Assembly (NCBI GenBank): GCA_020637795.1
Contig: JACKJT010000002.1
Span: 496,001-560,000, forward strand
Direction of reading: 5' to 3'
From: Hoeflea sp.
GTDB lineage: Bacteria > Pseudomonadota > Alphaproteobacteria > Rhizobiales > Rhizobiaceae
Length of the DNA stretch: 64,000 nucleotides
The position numbers were made by a program, and so were the translations under genes. Below, piece by piece: positions 18,988 to 28,868 of the stretch. The notes under the pieces were generated by a model. The model saw only the letters and a program-made list of their open reading frames with translations. It was not told the DNA's origin and did no database searches. Each line of letters starts with the position of its first letter. Within the stretch, counting starts at the first letter, position 1.

Positions 18988-20355
18988 ATGGATAGAACAT
19001 TGGCCGCAAGTCTAGATACAGCCTCCCGCCGGCAGCCGGCGTCTGCGCCGCTCGCCCTGTCCCGCATCGTCGCCTATGCGCTGCCGGCCATACCGCTCGC
19101 AGCCCTCACCCTGCCGCTCTACGTGCTTGTTCCGACCTTCTACACGGAGACGCTTGGCCTGTCGCTGGCCTCGGTCGGCTTCGCGCTGCTGCTTGTCCGG
19201 ATTTTCGATGCGGTCAACGATCCGCTGATCGGCTGGGCGGCGGACCGGTTCCGGCCGGACTTCGGCCGCCGCCGGGCACTGTTTGCCATCAGCCTGCCGC
19301 TGACCGCGATATCCGCCTTCATGCTGTTCTGGCCGCCGGTCGATGCAACTGTCTGGTGGCTGGCCGGATGGGGGCTGATGCTGTCGCTCGGCTACACCGC
19401 CGCCCTGATCCCGTTTTCAGCCTGGGGTGCGGAACTGGCGACCGACTATCACGGCCGTTCGCGGATCACCGCCTGGCGCGAGGGCCTGACCCTGATCGGC
19501 ACCCTGATCGCCATCGCCCTGCCCTTCTCGATCGGATTTGACCAGGCTGGCGGCGTCCATGGCCTGGCAGCACTTGGACTGCTCATTCTTGTTGCCCTGC
19601 CGCTTTTCGGCGCCGTGGCCGTGGCGATGACCCCCGAACCGGTCGAACACTCGCGCACCCGGGTCAACCTGAGATCGGGGCTCACGCATCTCGCCCGCAA
19701 CCGGCCGTTCCTCCGGCTGATTGCCGCGTTTTTCCTCAACGGACTGGCCAACGGCATTCCGGCAACACTGTTTCTGTATTTTGTTTCGGCCCGTCTCGGA
19801 CTTCCCGATGCGCGCGGCCCCCTGCTGTTTTTCTATTTTCTCTGCGCCATCGCCGGCGTGCCGCTTGCGGCCTGGGCGGCCCGCCGCTTCGGCAAGCACC
19901 GCGCCTGGTGCTATGGCATGCTCGCGGCCTGCGCGGCCTTCGCGCCGGCGCCGTTGTTGCCGGAAGGCAGCCTCATCGCCTTTGCCGCGATCTGCGCCGT
20001 GACCGGCCTGCTGCTCGGCTTCGACCTCGCCTTGCCGCCAGCCATCCAGGCCGATGTCATCGATGTCGACACCGCGTCCTCCGGCGAACAGCGCTCCGGC
20101 ACCTATTTCGCCGCCTGGAGTCTTGCCACCAAGCTCTCGCTTGCCGGTGGTGTCGGTGTCGCCTTCCCGGCCCTTGCGGTTTTCGGCTTCGATCCGGCTG
20201 CAAGCGCGGAGACGGGAGAAGGGCTGACGGCGCTGGCTGTCGCCTATGCCTGGGTGCCGATTGCGGCGAAACTCGCCAGCATCGCCATCATGTGGAACTT
20301 CCCGCTCGACGAGGCTGCGCAGAAAACGCTGCGCGACCGGATCGAAGAAGTCTGA
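18988..20355 (+). CDS. MFS transporter, GPH (sugar:cation symporter-like) family
   Basis: 455 residues with about 12 predicted membrane helices. The N-terminal half shows DAVNDPLIGWAADRF and FGRRRALFAIS, the GPH/MelB-like signature loop between helices 2 and 3. The substrate cannot be told from sequence. It starts 131 bases after the cfa-like gene on the same strand and converges with the SDR gene (10 bases between stops). The association with the lipid block may be functional (lipid or precursor transport) but is unproven. Confidence 0.85.
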   Translation: MDRTLAASLDTASRRQPASAPLALSRIVAYALPAIPLAALTLPLYVLVPTFYTETLGLSLASVGFALLLVRIFDAVNDPLIGWAADRFRPDFGRRRALFAISLPLTAISAFMLFWPPVDATVWWLAGWGLMLSLGYTAALIPFSAWGAELATDYHGRSRITAWREGLTLIGTLIAIALPFSIGFDQAGGVHGLAALGLLILVALPLFGAVAVAMTPEPVEHSRTRVNLRSGLTHLARNRPFLRLIAAFFLNGLANGIPATLFLYFVSARLGLPDARGPLLFFYFLCAIAGVPLAAWAARRFGKHRAWCYGMLAACAAFAPAPLLPEGSLIAFAAICAVTGLLLGFDLALPPAIQADVIDVDTASSGEQRSGTYFAAWSLATKLSLAGGVGVAFPALAVFGFDPAASAETGEGLTALAVAYAWVPIAAKLASIAIMWNFPLDEAAQKTLRDRIEEV

Positions 20356-20365
20356 ACGACCCCGG

Positions 20366-21169
20366 TCAACGGGTCTCGAGCGGCCGTTTCTTCCATCCGG
20401 TCGCCGCGTTCATCAGCCAGAAATAGGCCGGATAGGGCAGAAACTGCAGTGCCTTGAGCACATAGGTGAAGCGGCGCGGAAAGGTGATCTCGAAGGACCC
20501 GGATTTCAGCCCTTGGGCGATGCGTTTGGCCGCCGCCTCCGGCTGGACCAGGGCCGGCATTTCGAATGCATTGTCCGCTGTTGCCGGCGTGTCGACGAAC
20601 CCGGGGTTGATCACCTGGATGCGCACCCCGAACTTGTCGAGATCGAATTTTAGGCTTTCCGCCATGTTGATCAATGCCGCCTTGGTTGCGCCATAGGCAG
20701 CACTTGTCGGCATGCCGCCATAGCCGGTGACCGAAGAGACGATGGCGATCTGGCCGCGACTGCGGGCCTTCATCCGATCGATGGCGGGAACCAGGCCGTT
20801 CACCACGCCCGACAGGTTGACGGCGAACGTTTTGTCGAAATCCTCGACCTTGAGCGTCTCGCCGTGGACCGGCAGGTAGACCCCGGCATTGAACACCGCC
20901 AGCGCCAGCCCGTTGCCGTCGGCGTCGATGCGTTCCGCGATTGCCGCCATTGCCTCTTTGTCGGTGACGTCGCCCGGCGCGGCGATGATCCGGCCCCTGA
21001 ACCCGGACGATTGTCCGGCAAGCTCATCCAGGGCCTCTTCGCTGCGCGCGGTCGCATAGACAGTGAATCCCTCGCTCGCCAACTCCAACGCCAGCGCCTT
21101 GCCGATGCCGCTGGACGCGCCGGTCACCCAGGCGGAACCGTCTGCGGGGGTGGCGGTGAAAGTGGTCAT
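20366..21169 (-). CDS. short-chain dehydrogenase/reductase
   Basis: 267-residue classical SDR. Nucleotide-binding WVTGASSGIGKALAL at the N-terminus, FNAGVYLPV (NAG motif), and catalytic Ser-Tyr-Lys visible as VSSVTGY...AAYGATKAAL. The C-terminal extension with RFTYVLKALQFLPYPAYFWL is hydrophobic, suggesting membrane association and a lipid-like substrate. Start at 21169 has GGAGA 6-7 bases upstream. A terminator hairpin separates it from the ChrR-like gene. Confidence 0.9.
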   Translation of the reverse strand: MTTFTATPADGSAWVTGASSGIGKALALELASEGFTVYATARSEEALDELAGQSSGFRGRIIAAPGDVTDKEAMAAIAERIDADGNGLALAVFNAGVYLPVHGETLKVEDFDKTFAVNLSGVVNGLVPAIDRMKARSRGQIAIVSSVTGYGGMPTSAAYGATKAALINMAESLKFDLDKFGVRIQVINPGFVDTPATADNAFEMPALVQPEAAAKRIAQGLKSGSFEITFPRRFTYVLKALQFLPYPAYFWLMNAATGWKKRPLETR

Positions 21170-21184
21170 GCATGTCTCCAATCA

Positions 21185-21225
21185 AAAAGGCCGTCCGGAA
21201 CCTGATACGTTCCGGACGGCCTTTT
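21185..21225 (-). terminator. Rho-independent terminator after the ChrR-like gene
   Basis: A perfect 16-bp inverted repeat (AAAAGGCCGTCCGGAA with its complement, 9-base loop) ends in TTTTT on the minus strand. It terminates the ChrR-like transcript before the SDR gene. Confidence 0.92.
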
Positions 21226-21254
21226 GGTTCAATTTTATCGCGGTTGAAGCCGGG

Positions 21255-21899
21255 TCAGCCGATGATGTCGCCGATCAACTGCCGGAACGAGCCGGTCAGT
21301 TTCAACGGCGCATCCATCACCGCAAAACCGATGCAGGGACGGCCCGAATCGGCATGCGGGCGATGGTCGACGCTGTCGTCGGCAACCGAGATGTCGCCGC
21401 GGCCATAATGACCGCGCGCATCGCTGAACGCGCCGTCAAGCACCAGCGACAGTTCGCTGCCTTCGTGGGTATGAGCCGGCACTGTGCGGCCCGGCTTGAT
21501 CCAGAACAGGTTGACGTGGCATCCCTCGATATCGCCGAGGTCATATTCCTTGAAGCCGGGCATGCGGGTGCGCCACGGCACGTCGCCGGCATCGAAGCCG
21601 ACGAAATCGTAAAGCGCCTTGGGGAAAACCCGTGTTGCAGCGCTGCGGGCCACAACCGGTGCTTCAGGCACTTTCGATCCAAGCACCCTGGCCAGCATTG
21701 CGTCGCGGTCGTCAAGTGGAACGGGATCCGTCGCCATCAGTTCAAGACCCGCCATGGCTTCCAGGTTGGCGACCTTTATCCGGCTTTGCGGCTTGAGTTC
21801 CAGATGCGCTTCGACAAGCACCCGCGCAGGGGTCGGAAGAGTTCCGGCGACATATCTGGCAAGCAGCGAGTCGATCGTATCGATGTGTTCACGCACCAT
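21255..21899 (-). CDS. ChrR-like anti-sigma/cupin protein with degenerate zinc site
   Basis: 214 residues. The N-terminal part aligns by eye with the zinc anti-sigma domain of ChrR: H5, a SLLARYVAGTLP helix, then HLELKPQSR (H32, K36, S39), where active ChrR has His-x3-Cys-x2-Cys. Both zinc cysteines are therefore replaced. The C-terminal cupin keeps its metal ligands (PAHTHEGSELSLVLDG; SVDHRPH). Known ChrR proteins hold RpoE inactive until singlet oxygen; this one has no sigma factor gene beside it. I choose ATG 21899 because the longer ORF start (GTG 21980) overlaps the predicted -10 element. Confidence 0.8.
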   Translation of the reverse strand: MVREHIDTIDSLLARYVAGTLPTPARVLVEAHLELKPQSRIKVANLEAMAGLELMATDPVPLDDRDAMLARVLGSKVPEAPVVARSAATRVFPKALYDFVGFDAGDVPWRTRMPGFKEYDLGDIEGCHVNLFWIKPGRTVPAHTHEGSELSLVLDGAFSDARGHYGRGDISVADDSVDHRPHADSGRPCIGFAVMDAPLKLTGSFRQLIGDIIG

Positions 21900-21981
21900 G
21901 CGTATCAAGCTTTCTTCAATTTTAACGACTTGCGCATGTCGCGCCAGCCAAAGACCGTTTCCGGCCACTCTGATTTTCACT

Positions 21982-22010
21982 CTTTACGCCCGCAGACACA
22001 ATACGGATCA
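21982..22010 (-). promoter_or_regulatory. RpoE-type promoter upstream of the ChrR-like gene
   Basis: On the minus strand: TGATCC (22010-22005), 18 bases, then TAAAG (21986-21982). It differs from the TGATCC-N18-TAAGA consensus only within the -10. It gives a predicted leader of about 75 bases before ATG 21899. Confidence 0.65.
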
Positions 22011-22171
22011 CCGGAACATGCCATTTCTCATTTTTGCCGATCGAAGGCAAATTTTCCCTTATACTCCGGCGCCGGGAGAGCAGGTTTCTTGCAACAAACC
22101 CCTTGAGAAGCCAGAACTGGCTGCCTAGTCTCCTCCAGCCTGTGCAATCACAGCCAATAACAGGAAAAACC

Positions 22172-23209
22172 ATGCCAGCCATCAATTCCGTTCTCGACGC
22201 CATCGGCAATACCCCCCTGATCCGCCTCAAGGCGGCGTCGGAGGCGACTGGCTGCACGATCCTGGGCAAGGCAGAGTTCCTCAACCCGGGCCAGTCGGTC
22301 AAGGATCGGGCGGCACTGGAGATCATCCGCGATGCCGAATCAAGGGGCCTGCTGCGCCCCGGCGGAACCATCGTCGAGGGGACTGCCGGCAACACCGGCA
22401 TCGGACTGGCGCTGGTCGCCCGCGCGCTCGGCTACAAGACCGTCATCGTCATCCCCGAAACCCAGAGCCAGGAAAAGAAGGACGCCCTGCGGCTGCTCGG
22501 CGCCGAACTGGTCGAGGTGCCCGCCGCTCCCTACCGCAACCCCAACAATTATGTGCGCCTGTCAGGCCGGCTGGCCGAGCAGATCGCCAGTTCCGACCCG
22601 AATGGCGCGATCTGGGCGAACCAGTTCGACAATGTCGCCAATCGTCAGGCCCACGTGAAGACCACCGCGCCGGAAATCTGGCGCGACACCGATGGCAAGG
22701 TCGACGGCTTCATCTGCGCGGTCGGCTCCGGCGGCACGCTTGCAGGTGTTGCCGAGGGACTTCGCAGTCAAAACAGCTCGATCAAGATCGGCCTCGCCGA
22801 TCCCGATGGCGCGGCTCTCTACAATTTCTACACCGCCGGCGAGATGAAGTCTTCCGGCAGTTCCATCACCGAAGGCATCGGCCAGGGACGGATCACCGCC
22901 AACCTCGAGGGCTTCACCCCCGACATGAGCTTCAACATCCCCGATTCCGAGGCGATCCCGCTGGTCTTCGACCTGCTCCAGCATGAAGGCCTCTGCCTCG
23001 GCGGCTCGTCGGGCGTCAATGTCGCCGGCGCCATCCGCATGGCGCGTGAGATGGGGCCCGGCCACACCATCGTCACCATCCTTTGCGACTACGGCAACCG
23101 CTACCAGTCCAAGCTCTTCAATCCCGAGTTCCTGGCCTCCAAGGATCTGCCGGCCCCCGAATGGCTGACCCGCCAGAGCGATCTGTCCGTCCCCTATGTG
23201 AGTGAATAA
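22172..23209 (+). CDS. cysK: cysteine synthase A (O-acetylserine sulfhydrylase)
   Basis: PLP enzyme joining O-acetylserine and sulfide; 345 residues. It starts MPAINSVLDAIGNTPLIRL, has PLP Lys in PGQSVKDRAALE, the substrate loop EGTAGNTGIGLAL (Thr-Ala-Gly-Asn-Thr type) and the phosphate-binding loop VGSGGTLAGVAEG. The upstream part of the ORF (from 22034) lacks family similarity, so the start at 22172 is preferred. Followed by an AlaX-type gene after 5 bases. Confidence 0.93.
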   Translation: MPAINSVLDAIGNTPLIRLKAASEATGCTILGKAEFLNPGQSVKDRAALEIIRDAESRGLLRPGGTIVEGTAGNTGIGLALVARALGYKTVIVIPETQSQEKKDALRLLGAELVEVPAAPYRNPNNYVRLSGRLAEQIASSDPNGAIWANQFDNVANRQAHVKTTAPEIWRDTDGKVDGFICAVGSGGTLAGVAEGLRSQNSSIKIGLADPDGAALYNFYTAGEMKSSGSSITEGIGQGRITANLEGFTPDMSFNIPDSEAIPLVFDLLQHEGLCLGGSSGVNVAGAIRMAREMGPGHTIVTILCDYGNRYQSKLFNPEFLASKDLPAPEWLTRQSDLSVPYVSE

Positions 23210-23214
23210 GCCCG

Positions 23215-23940
23215 ATGACCGCCCTTTTTCTTGAAGATGCCTACCTCTCCACCGCCGAAGCGATGGTCACCGGTGTTCGGGAGGATGGCGGCATCCTGCT
23301 CGACCAGACCTGCTTTTACGCCACCTCCGGCGGGCAGCCCGGCGACACCGGTTTCCTCGAGCGCGAGAACGGCGACAGGATCCAGATCGCCGGAACGGTG
23401 ACCGGCGACACCAAGGCGGAGATCATCCTGATCCCGGCACCCGGCCAAGCAGCGCCCGCGGTGGGCGAAAAGCTGGTCCAGCACATCGACTGGGACCGGC
23501 GCTACCGGCTGATGCGCATGCACACCGCCTGCCATCTGCTTTCCGTGGTCTGCCCGTATCCGATCACCGGTGCAGCGGTGAGCGAGACCGACAGCCGCAT
23601 CGATTTCGACATGACCGACACCATCGACAAGGCCGAGGTGACGGCGAAGCTGATGGAACTGGTCAACGCCAATCATCCCGTCTTCCATCAGTGGATCTCG
23701 GAACAGGATCTGGAGGCCAATCCGGATCTGGTCAAATCCAAGAATGTCCGCCCGCCGCGCGGCCAGGGACGCATCCGCCTGGTCTGCATCGGCGAAGGCT
23801 CCTCGATCGACAGCCAGCCCTGCGGCGGCACCCATGTCGGTGAGACATCGGAGGTCGGAGAGATCCACATCGGCAAGATCGAGAAAAAGGGCAAGGAAAA
23901 CCGTCGCTTCCGCATCCGCTTCGGGCCGCTCCCGGAGTGA
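23215..23940 (+). CDS. alanyl-tRNA editing protein, AlaX family
   Basis: 241 residues. Free-standing trans-editing domain that deacylates mischarged Ser- or Gly-tRNA-Ala. Glycine-rich YATSGGQPGDTG, zinc-site histidines MRMHTACHLL (His-x3-His) and the CGGTHVGETSEVG motif (Cys/His ligands) are all present. Tightly linked to cysK (5-base gap), so probably co-transcribed. Confidence 0.9.
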   Translation: MTALFLEDAYLSTAEAMVTGVREDGGILLDQTCFYATSGGQPGDTGFLERENGDRIQIAGTVTGDTKAEIILIPAPGQAAPAVGEKLVQHIDWDRRYRLMRMHTACHLLSVVCPYPITGAAVSETDSRIDFDMTDTIDKAEVTAKLMELVNANHPVFHQWISEQDLEANPDLVKSKNVRPPRGQGRIRLVCIGEGSSIDSQPCGGTHVGETSEVGEIHIGKIEKKGKENRRFRIRFGPLPE

Positions 23941-24168
23941 CATCCACCCGGCGCACAGGCCGGCGCCTCCCGCAAAGTCGCCAGTCCGGCCTGCCAAACC
24001 GGCAAACGGCACATTTCCGGACAATTTGAACCATCGGATTGACGGTGTGTTAGCAGGCGGGGCGTAAGCATTGGCGTGCGCTCGGCGGCACTCCGGCTTG
24101 CCGTGCGCAATCAATAGGCAGGATCGGCCGCTCGGGCCGGATTTCGCCAAGCACAGAAAAGCGCGCTG

Positions 24169-24582
24169 ATGCCCTTGATCATCGGAACTTCATATCCCGT
24201 CTCCGCAATGGTGCCGAGCGTCATGCCCGCGCCAACCACTGCGCCGGACAACCGGCAGGCGGTTCAGAAGCCCGACGGGGTGTCGTCAGCGGAACCCTCC
24301 CGCGTTCTCTCCGACCGCGTCACCGCGTTCCTGTCCACCGACCCCGCAGCCATGCCCAAGGGGCCTCGCCCCGATGGTCCGGCAGGCGGCGGCCAGGGCA
24401 CACGAGGCGCCTCGCCACGCACGAACTCTGCAAGCACCGAGGCTAAAACGCCCCTGACACTGTCTGAGGAACCCGGGGCGGAGACGGAAGAGAGCGTCGG
24501 TTCGACTTCCCAGACAGGGTCCGGGACCGTCTCGATCCTCTTCGACGAAGCCAGGATCTATCGGCCCTCCTCCCTTTATTGA
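24169..24582 (+). CDS. hypothetical proline/serine-rich protein
   Basis: 137-residue ORF with low-complexity Pro/Ser/Thr/Gly-rich middle (about residues 20-115) and no recognisable domain. Support: ORF length in an otherwise empty gap and a hairpin with T-run terminator 30 bases after its stop. Against: no strong Shine-Dalgarno and no known family. It could be an unstructured protein or a chance ORF. Confidence 0.4.
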   Translation: MPLIIGTSYPVSAMVPSVMPAPTTAPDNRQAVQKPDGVSSAEPSRVLSDRVTAFLSTDPAAMPKGPRPDGPAGGGQGTRGASPRTNSASTEAKTPLTLSEEPGAETEESVGSTSQTGSGTVSILFDEARIYRPSSLY

Positions 24583-24611
24583 TCAGGGACACCCCCGGCA
24601 CTGAACACGAG

Positions 24612-24635
24612 CTTGCGTCACGACGCAGGTTTTTT
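24612..24635 (+). terminator. Rho-independent terminator
   Basis: CTTGCGT pairs with ACGCAGG across a CACG loop and is followed by TTTTTT. It lies between the hypothetical ORF and the sulfurtransferase gene. Confidence 0.7.
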
Positions 24636-24758
24636 ACCGATATCCCCGGCTGCATTCGGCGCCTGACATTGCGATAGTCTTCGGCCATGGCGTAACATGC
24701 GACCCGATCCGGCGGCCAATTGCCGGGCTTCCCGCCACGCGCTTGCAAGGACATTGCC

Positions 24759-25622
24759 ATGACCGATACCGCCGATCAGAGCCCGTTCGTGGTTTCCTTC
24801 GACTGGCTGAAGAAATCCCTGGGACAGCCGGGCCTGAAGATCGTCGATGCTTCCTGGTACCTGCCGGCACAAAACCGCGATGGCGCGGCCGAATATGCAG
24901 CTTCGCGCATTCCCGGCGCCGTTTTCTTCAATCAGGACAAGATCGTCGACCCCGCCTCCGACCTGCCGCACACGATTGCCGGCGAAGCGGATTTTGCCCG
25001 AGCCGCCGGAGGGCTCGGCCTGGCCGAAACCGACACGATCGTGGTCTATGACGGCCCCGGCATGTTTACCGCACCCCGGGTCTGGTGGCTGCTGCGCCTT
25101 TTCGGCGCGGCCAACGCCTACGTGCTGGACGGCGGCTTCGATGACTGGAAGGCACAGGGATTGCCGGTGGAGACCGGCGATCCGGCCACGCCGTCGCCTT
25201 CCCGCTTCAACGCCACGCTGAATTCGCCCGCGATCACCACTTTCGAGCGGATGAAGTCGATTGTCGAAAGCCGTGCATCACAGATCGCCGACGCGCGCGG
25301 ACCGGGCCGTTTCACCGGGGTCGAACCCGAACCGCGTCCGGGCATGCGCTCCGGCCACATGCCGGGCGCCCGCAACGTCCCGTTCGCCACCCTGTCCGAA
25401 GGCGGCAGACTGAAGCCGCTCAAGGATCTCCGCCTGGCGCTGCAGGCTGCCGGGCTCGATCTCGACAAGCCGGTGGTGACGACCTGCGGTTCGGGCGTCA
25501 CCGCGGCGGTGATCACCCTGGCGCTGCAATCCATCGGACATCGCGACAACACGCTTTACGACGGTTCCTGGTCCGAATGGGGCGGCCGCGATGACACGCC
25601 AATCGTCACGGGAGAAGCTTGA
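24759..25622 (+). CDS. sseA: 3-mercaptopyruvate sulfurtransferase
   Basis: 287 residues, two tandem rhodanese domains. The second domain carries the active-site loop TTCGSGVTAAV, where CGSGVT is characteristic of mercaptopyruvate rather than thiosulfate sulfurtransferases. The linker has MRSGHMPGARNVPFATL. The start at 24759 follows AAGGA. A GNAT acetyltransferase follows with a 1-base gap. Confidence 0.92.
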   Translation: MTDTADQSPFVVSFDWLKKSLGQPGLKIVDASWYLPAQNRDGAAEYAASRIPGAVFFNQDKIVDPASDLPHTIAGEADFARAAGGLGLAETDTIVVYDGPGMFTAPRVWWLLRLFGAANAYVLDGGFDDWKAQGLPVETGDPATPSPSRFNATLNSPAITTFERMKSIVESRASQIADARGPGRFTGVEPEPRPGMRSGHMPGARNVPFATLSEGGRLKPLKDLRLALQAAGLDLDKPVVTTCGSGVTAAVITLALQSIGHRDNTLYDGSWSEWGGRDDTPIVTGEA

Positions 25623-25623
25623 A

Positions 25624-26205
25624 ATGGCCAAGGCAGCAAAACCGAAATCGCTCAAGGCCACCGTTACCCATCTGGAAATGAGCCGCAGGCCGCGGGCCAT
25701 CACGCCCCTGCCCGTCAACCTTCATGCAACGCTGATGAAGGCAACCAACATCCCGCTGCATTTCTACCGCTATCTGCAATGGCAGGTCGGCCGGGAATGG
25801 AACTGGGTTGCCCGGCTGCGCATGACCGACGAACAGCTGTCGAAAATCGTGCACGCAAAGACCACCAGGATCTTCGTTCTCAGCGTCGACGGCGCCCCGG
25901 CGGGATTCTTCGAGCTGGCCGATCTCGAAGAGTCCACCGTCGAGCTGTCCTATTTCGGCCTGATGAGTCACGTGCGCAAACGCGGCCTTGGCGAATGGAT
26001 GCTAGGCCAGGCGCTGACGACCGCCTGGTCGACCACGCCTGCCCGGGTTATCGTCTCGACCAACACGCTCGATCACCCCGCCGCCCTGCCGCTCTACCAG
26101 AAGATGGGCTTCGAGCCGGTGAGCCAGAACCAGGCCATCATCCGGCCGCTGGCCGATGAGGAGATCCTGGCGCTTATGAAAGCGGAATCGGTGACACCTG
26201 GCTGA
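25624..26205 (+). CDS. GNAT-family N-acetyltransferase
   Basis: 193 residues. A GNAT core in the second half: VELSYFGLMSHVRKRGLGEWM (acetyl-CoA-binding R/Q-x-x-G-x-G/A, here RKRGLG) and TLDHPAALPLYQKMGFEPV at the end. Substrate unknown. The ribosome site GGAGAAG lies inside the end of sseA, indicating coupled translation. Confidence 0.88.
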   Translation: MAKAAKPKSLKATVTHLEMSRRPRAITPLPVNLHATLMKATNIPLHFYRYLQWQVGREWNWVARLRMTDEQLSKIVHAKTTRIFVLSVDGAPAGFFELADLEESTVELSYFGLMSHVRKRGLGEWMLGQALTTAWSTTPARVIVSTNTLDHPAALPLYQKMGFEPVSQNQAIIRPLADEEILALMKAESVTPG

Positions 26206-26276
26206 AATCGGGTGGCGCTGGGCCTGCACGCGCCTCAGAAAGCTCGCATGATGTTAATCCACCATGCGAGGAAACA

Positions 26277-26765
26277 ATGCCTTTCACCTTCGAACCCATG
26301 GACGAGGCAACCGCCGTCCATTTCCGCTCGGGCGGCGCAGATTCCTATGGCAACGCGCCCGAACGCCGGGTCTCCGATGGAGCCGGTATCCCCTGCCGGC
26401 GCTGCATGCGGATGGTCGGCAGGGATGTACCGTACCTGATCGTCGCCTGGCGGCCGTTCACCCGGCTGCACGCCTATGCGGAAATCGGCCCGGTGTTCCT
26501 TCACGCCGACAATTGTACCCCCGACAGAACCGAACCCGACGGGTTGCCGGCTTTCCTGACAAGTCCGGACTACATCCTGCGCGGCTATGATTCCGACGAG
26601 CGCATCGTTTACGGGACCGGCGGCGTGATTGCCCGCGATGCCATTCCGGCCCGCATCGAGGAATTGCTGGCCACGACGGCGGTCAAGGCCGTCCACATCC
26701 GCTCGTCACGCAACAATTGCTATCATTGCAAGGCGGTTCCGAGCGGGGAAACCCCGGTCGGGTAA
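26277..26765 (+). CDS. DUF1203-family protein
   Basis: 162 residues. Conserved DUF1203 elements: VSDGAGIPCRRCMR near the N-terminus, ARPFT-like region (here AWRPFTRLHAYAEIGPVFLH), and HIRSSRNNCYHCKAV at the C-terminus. Cys pairs (CRRC, CYHC) may bind metal. Function unknown. Preceded by GAGGAAACA. Confidence 0.85.
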   Translation: MPFTFEPMDEATAVHFRSGGADSYGNAPERRVSDGAGIPCRRCMRMVGRDVPYLIVAWRPFTRLHAYAEIGPVFLHADNCTPDRTEPDGLPAFLTSPDYILRGYDSDERIVYGTGGVIARDAIPARIEELLATTAVKAVHIRSSRNNCYHCKAVPSGETPVG

Positions 26766-26788
26766 TGGCGGAGACGCGACAAAAAAAT

Positions 26789-26818
26789 GCCCGTCCGCGG
26801 AAGGGGGTGCGGACGGGC
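26789..26818 (-). terminator. Rho-independent terminator of ald
   Basis: GCCCGTCCGC / GCGGACGGGC stem of 10 bp with a 10-base loop; on the minus strand it is followed by ATTTTTTTG. Confidence 0.92.
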
Positions 26819-26861
26819 CGGGCTTGTGGACAAGCCCATGGAGCATGTTGGGTGCTGGCTG

Positions 26862-27980
<1,119 letters not shown>

Positions 27981-28102
27981 TGACGTCTCCTCCGAGCGTT
28001 GAACGGCGCCTTGAGCGCCAGATCAGGTTTCAATGCAGCCAATTGAACCATTTCCGGCCTGAAATGTCCTTGCAAACTGGCCTTGTCCGGGCCAGCCGTT
28101 TC

Positions 28103-28141
28103 GAATATTCTTGCATGAAATGAAGCAATTTTCGGATATTC
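28103..28141. promoter_or_regulatory. possible Lrp-type operator repeats between ald and its regulator
   Basis: GAATATTC (28103-28110) and GGATATTCC (28134-28142) are similar short palindromes 31 bases apart, that is three helical turns on one DNA face. They lie in the ald/regulator divergent region. Suggested binding sites only. Confidence 0.3.
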
Positions 28142-28146
28142 CACAC

Positions 28147-28611
28147 ATGAACGCGCTGGACACACTCGATACTGCCATATTGAAGACACTTCAGAGTGAA
28201 GGGCGAATCTCCAACGCGGCGCTGGCGGAACGCGTCGGCCTGTCGGCATCGGCCTGCTCCCGGCGGCTCGACATTCTGGAGAAATCCGGCGTCATCAAGG
28301 GTTATCACGCGCGATTGTCGCACAAGGCGCTCGACTATCGGATGATCGCGATCGTGCATATTTCGCTGTCAGGCCAGTTCGCCAAGACACTGGCCGAGTT
28401 CGAGGCGGCGGTGAAGCGCTGTCCCAATGTCCTTGTCTGCTACCTGATGAGCGGCGAGTATGACTATATCCTGCGCATCGCCGCCCGCGATCTCGAGGAC
28501 TACGAGCGCATTCACCGCGACTGGTTGTCCGCCCTGCCCCACGTGGTCAAGATCAACTCGAGCTTCGCCCTGCGCGAGATCATCGACCGCCCCAATGTCG
28601 GTCTTGCATGA
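28147..28611 (+). CDS. Lrp/AsnC-family transcriptional regulator of ald
   Basis: 154 residues. N-terminal winged helix-turn-helix (NAALAERVGLSASACSRRLD) followed by a ligand-binding RAM domain (about residues 65-150, e.g. YLMSGEYDYILRIAARDLEDYERI). Start taken at MNALDTLD; an upstream in-frame ATG at 28111 would place possible operator repeats inside the gene. Divergent from ald, so likely the alanine-responsive activator. Confidence 0.88.
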   Translation: MNALDTLDTAILKTLQSEGRISNAALAERVGLSASACSRRLDILEKSGVIKGYHARLSHKALDYRMIAIVHISLSGQFAKTLAEFEAAVKRCPNVLVCYLMSGEYDYILRIAARDLEDYERIHRDWLSALPHVVKINSSFALREIIDRPNVGLA

Positions 28612-28868
28612 CATAGGAGCATTATACTCTCGCTATTTTGCACCAGACCTGCTGGACAGGCTCCCGGGGCTTGAACCGAAGCAGCATGGACATGGCCCGA
28701 CCCGAACCAAGGCAACTCGATGTGATCGCCGAGCGCGAGAGTGCAACCGCGCTGGCTGGCTGAAAGCCGCCGGGAGAAAATGTATGCATCCTCAATCCAG
28801 CTGGACCGTTCGATATCTTACCGCTAGTACTGATCCAGGGACGATAAAAACACATCCGAGGGAAGCTC

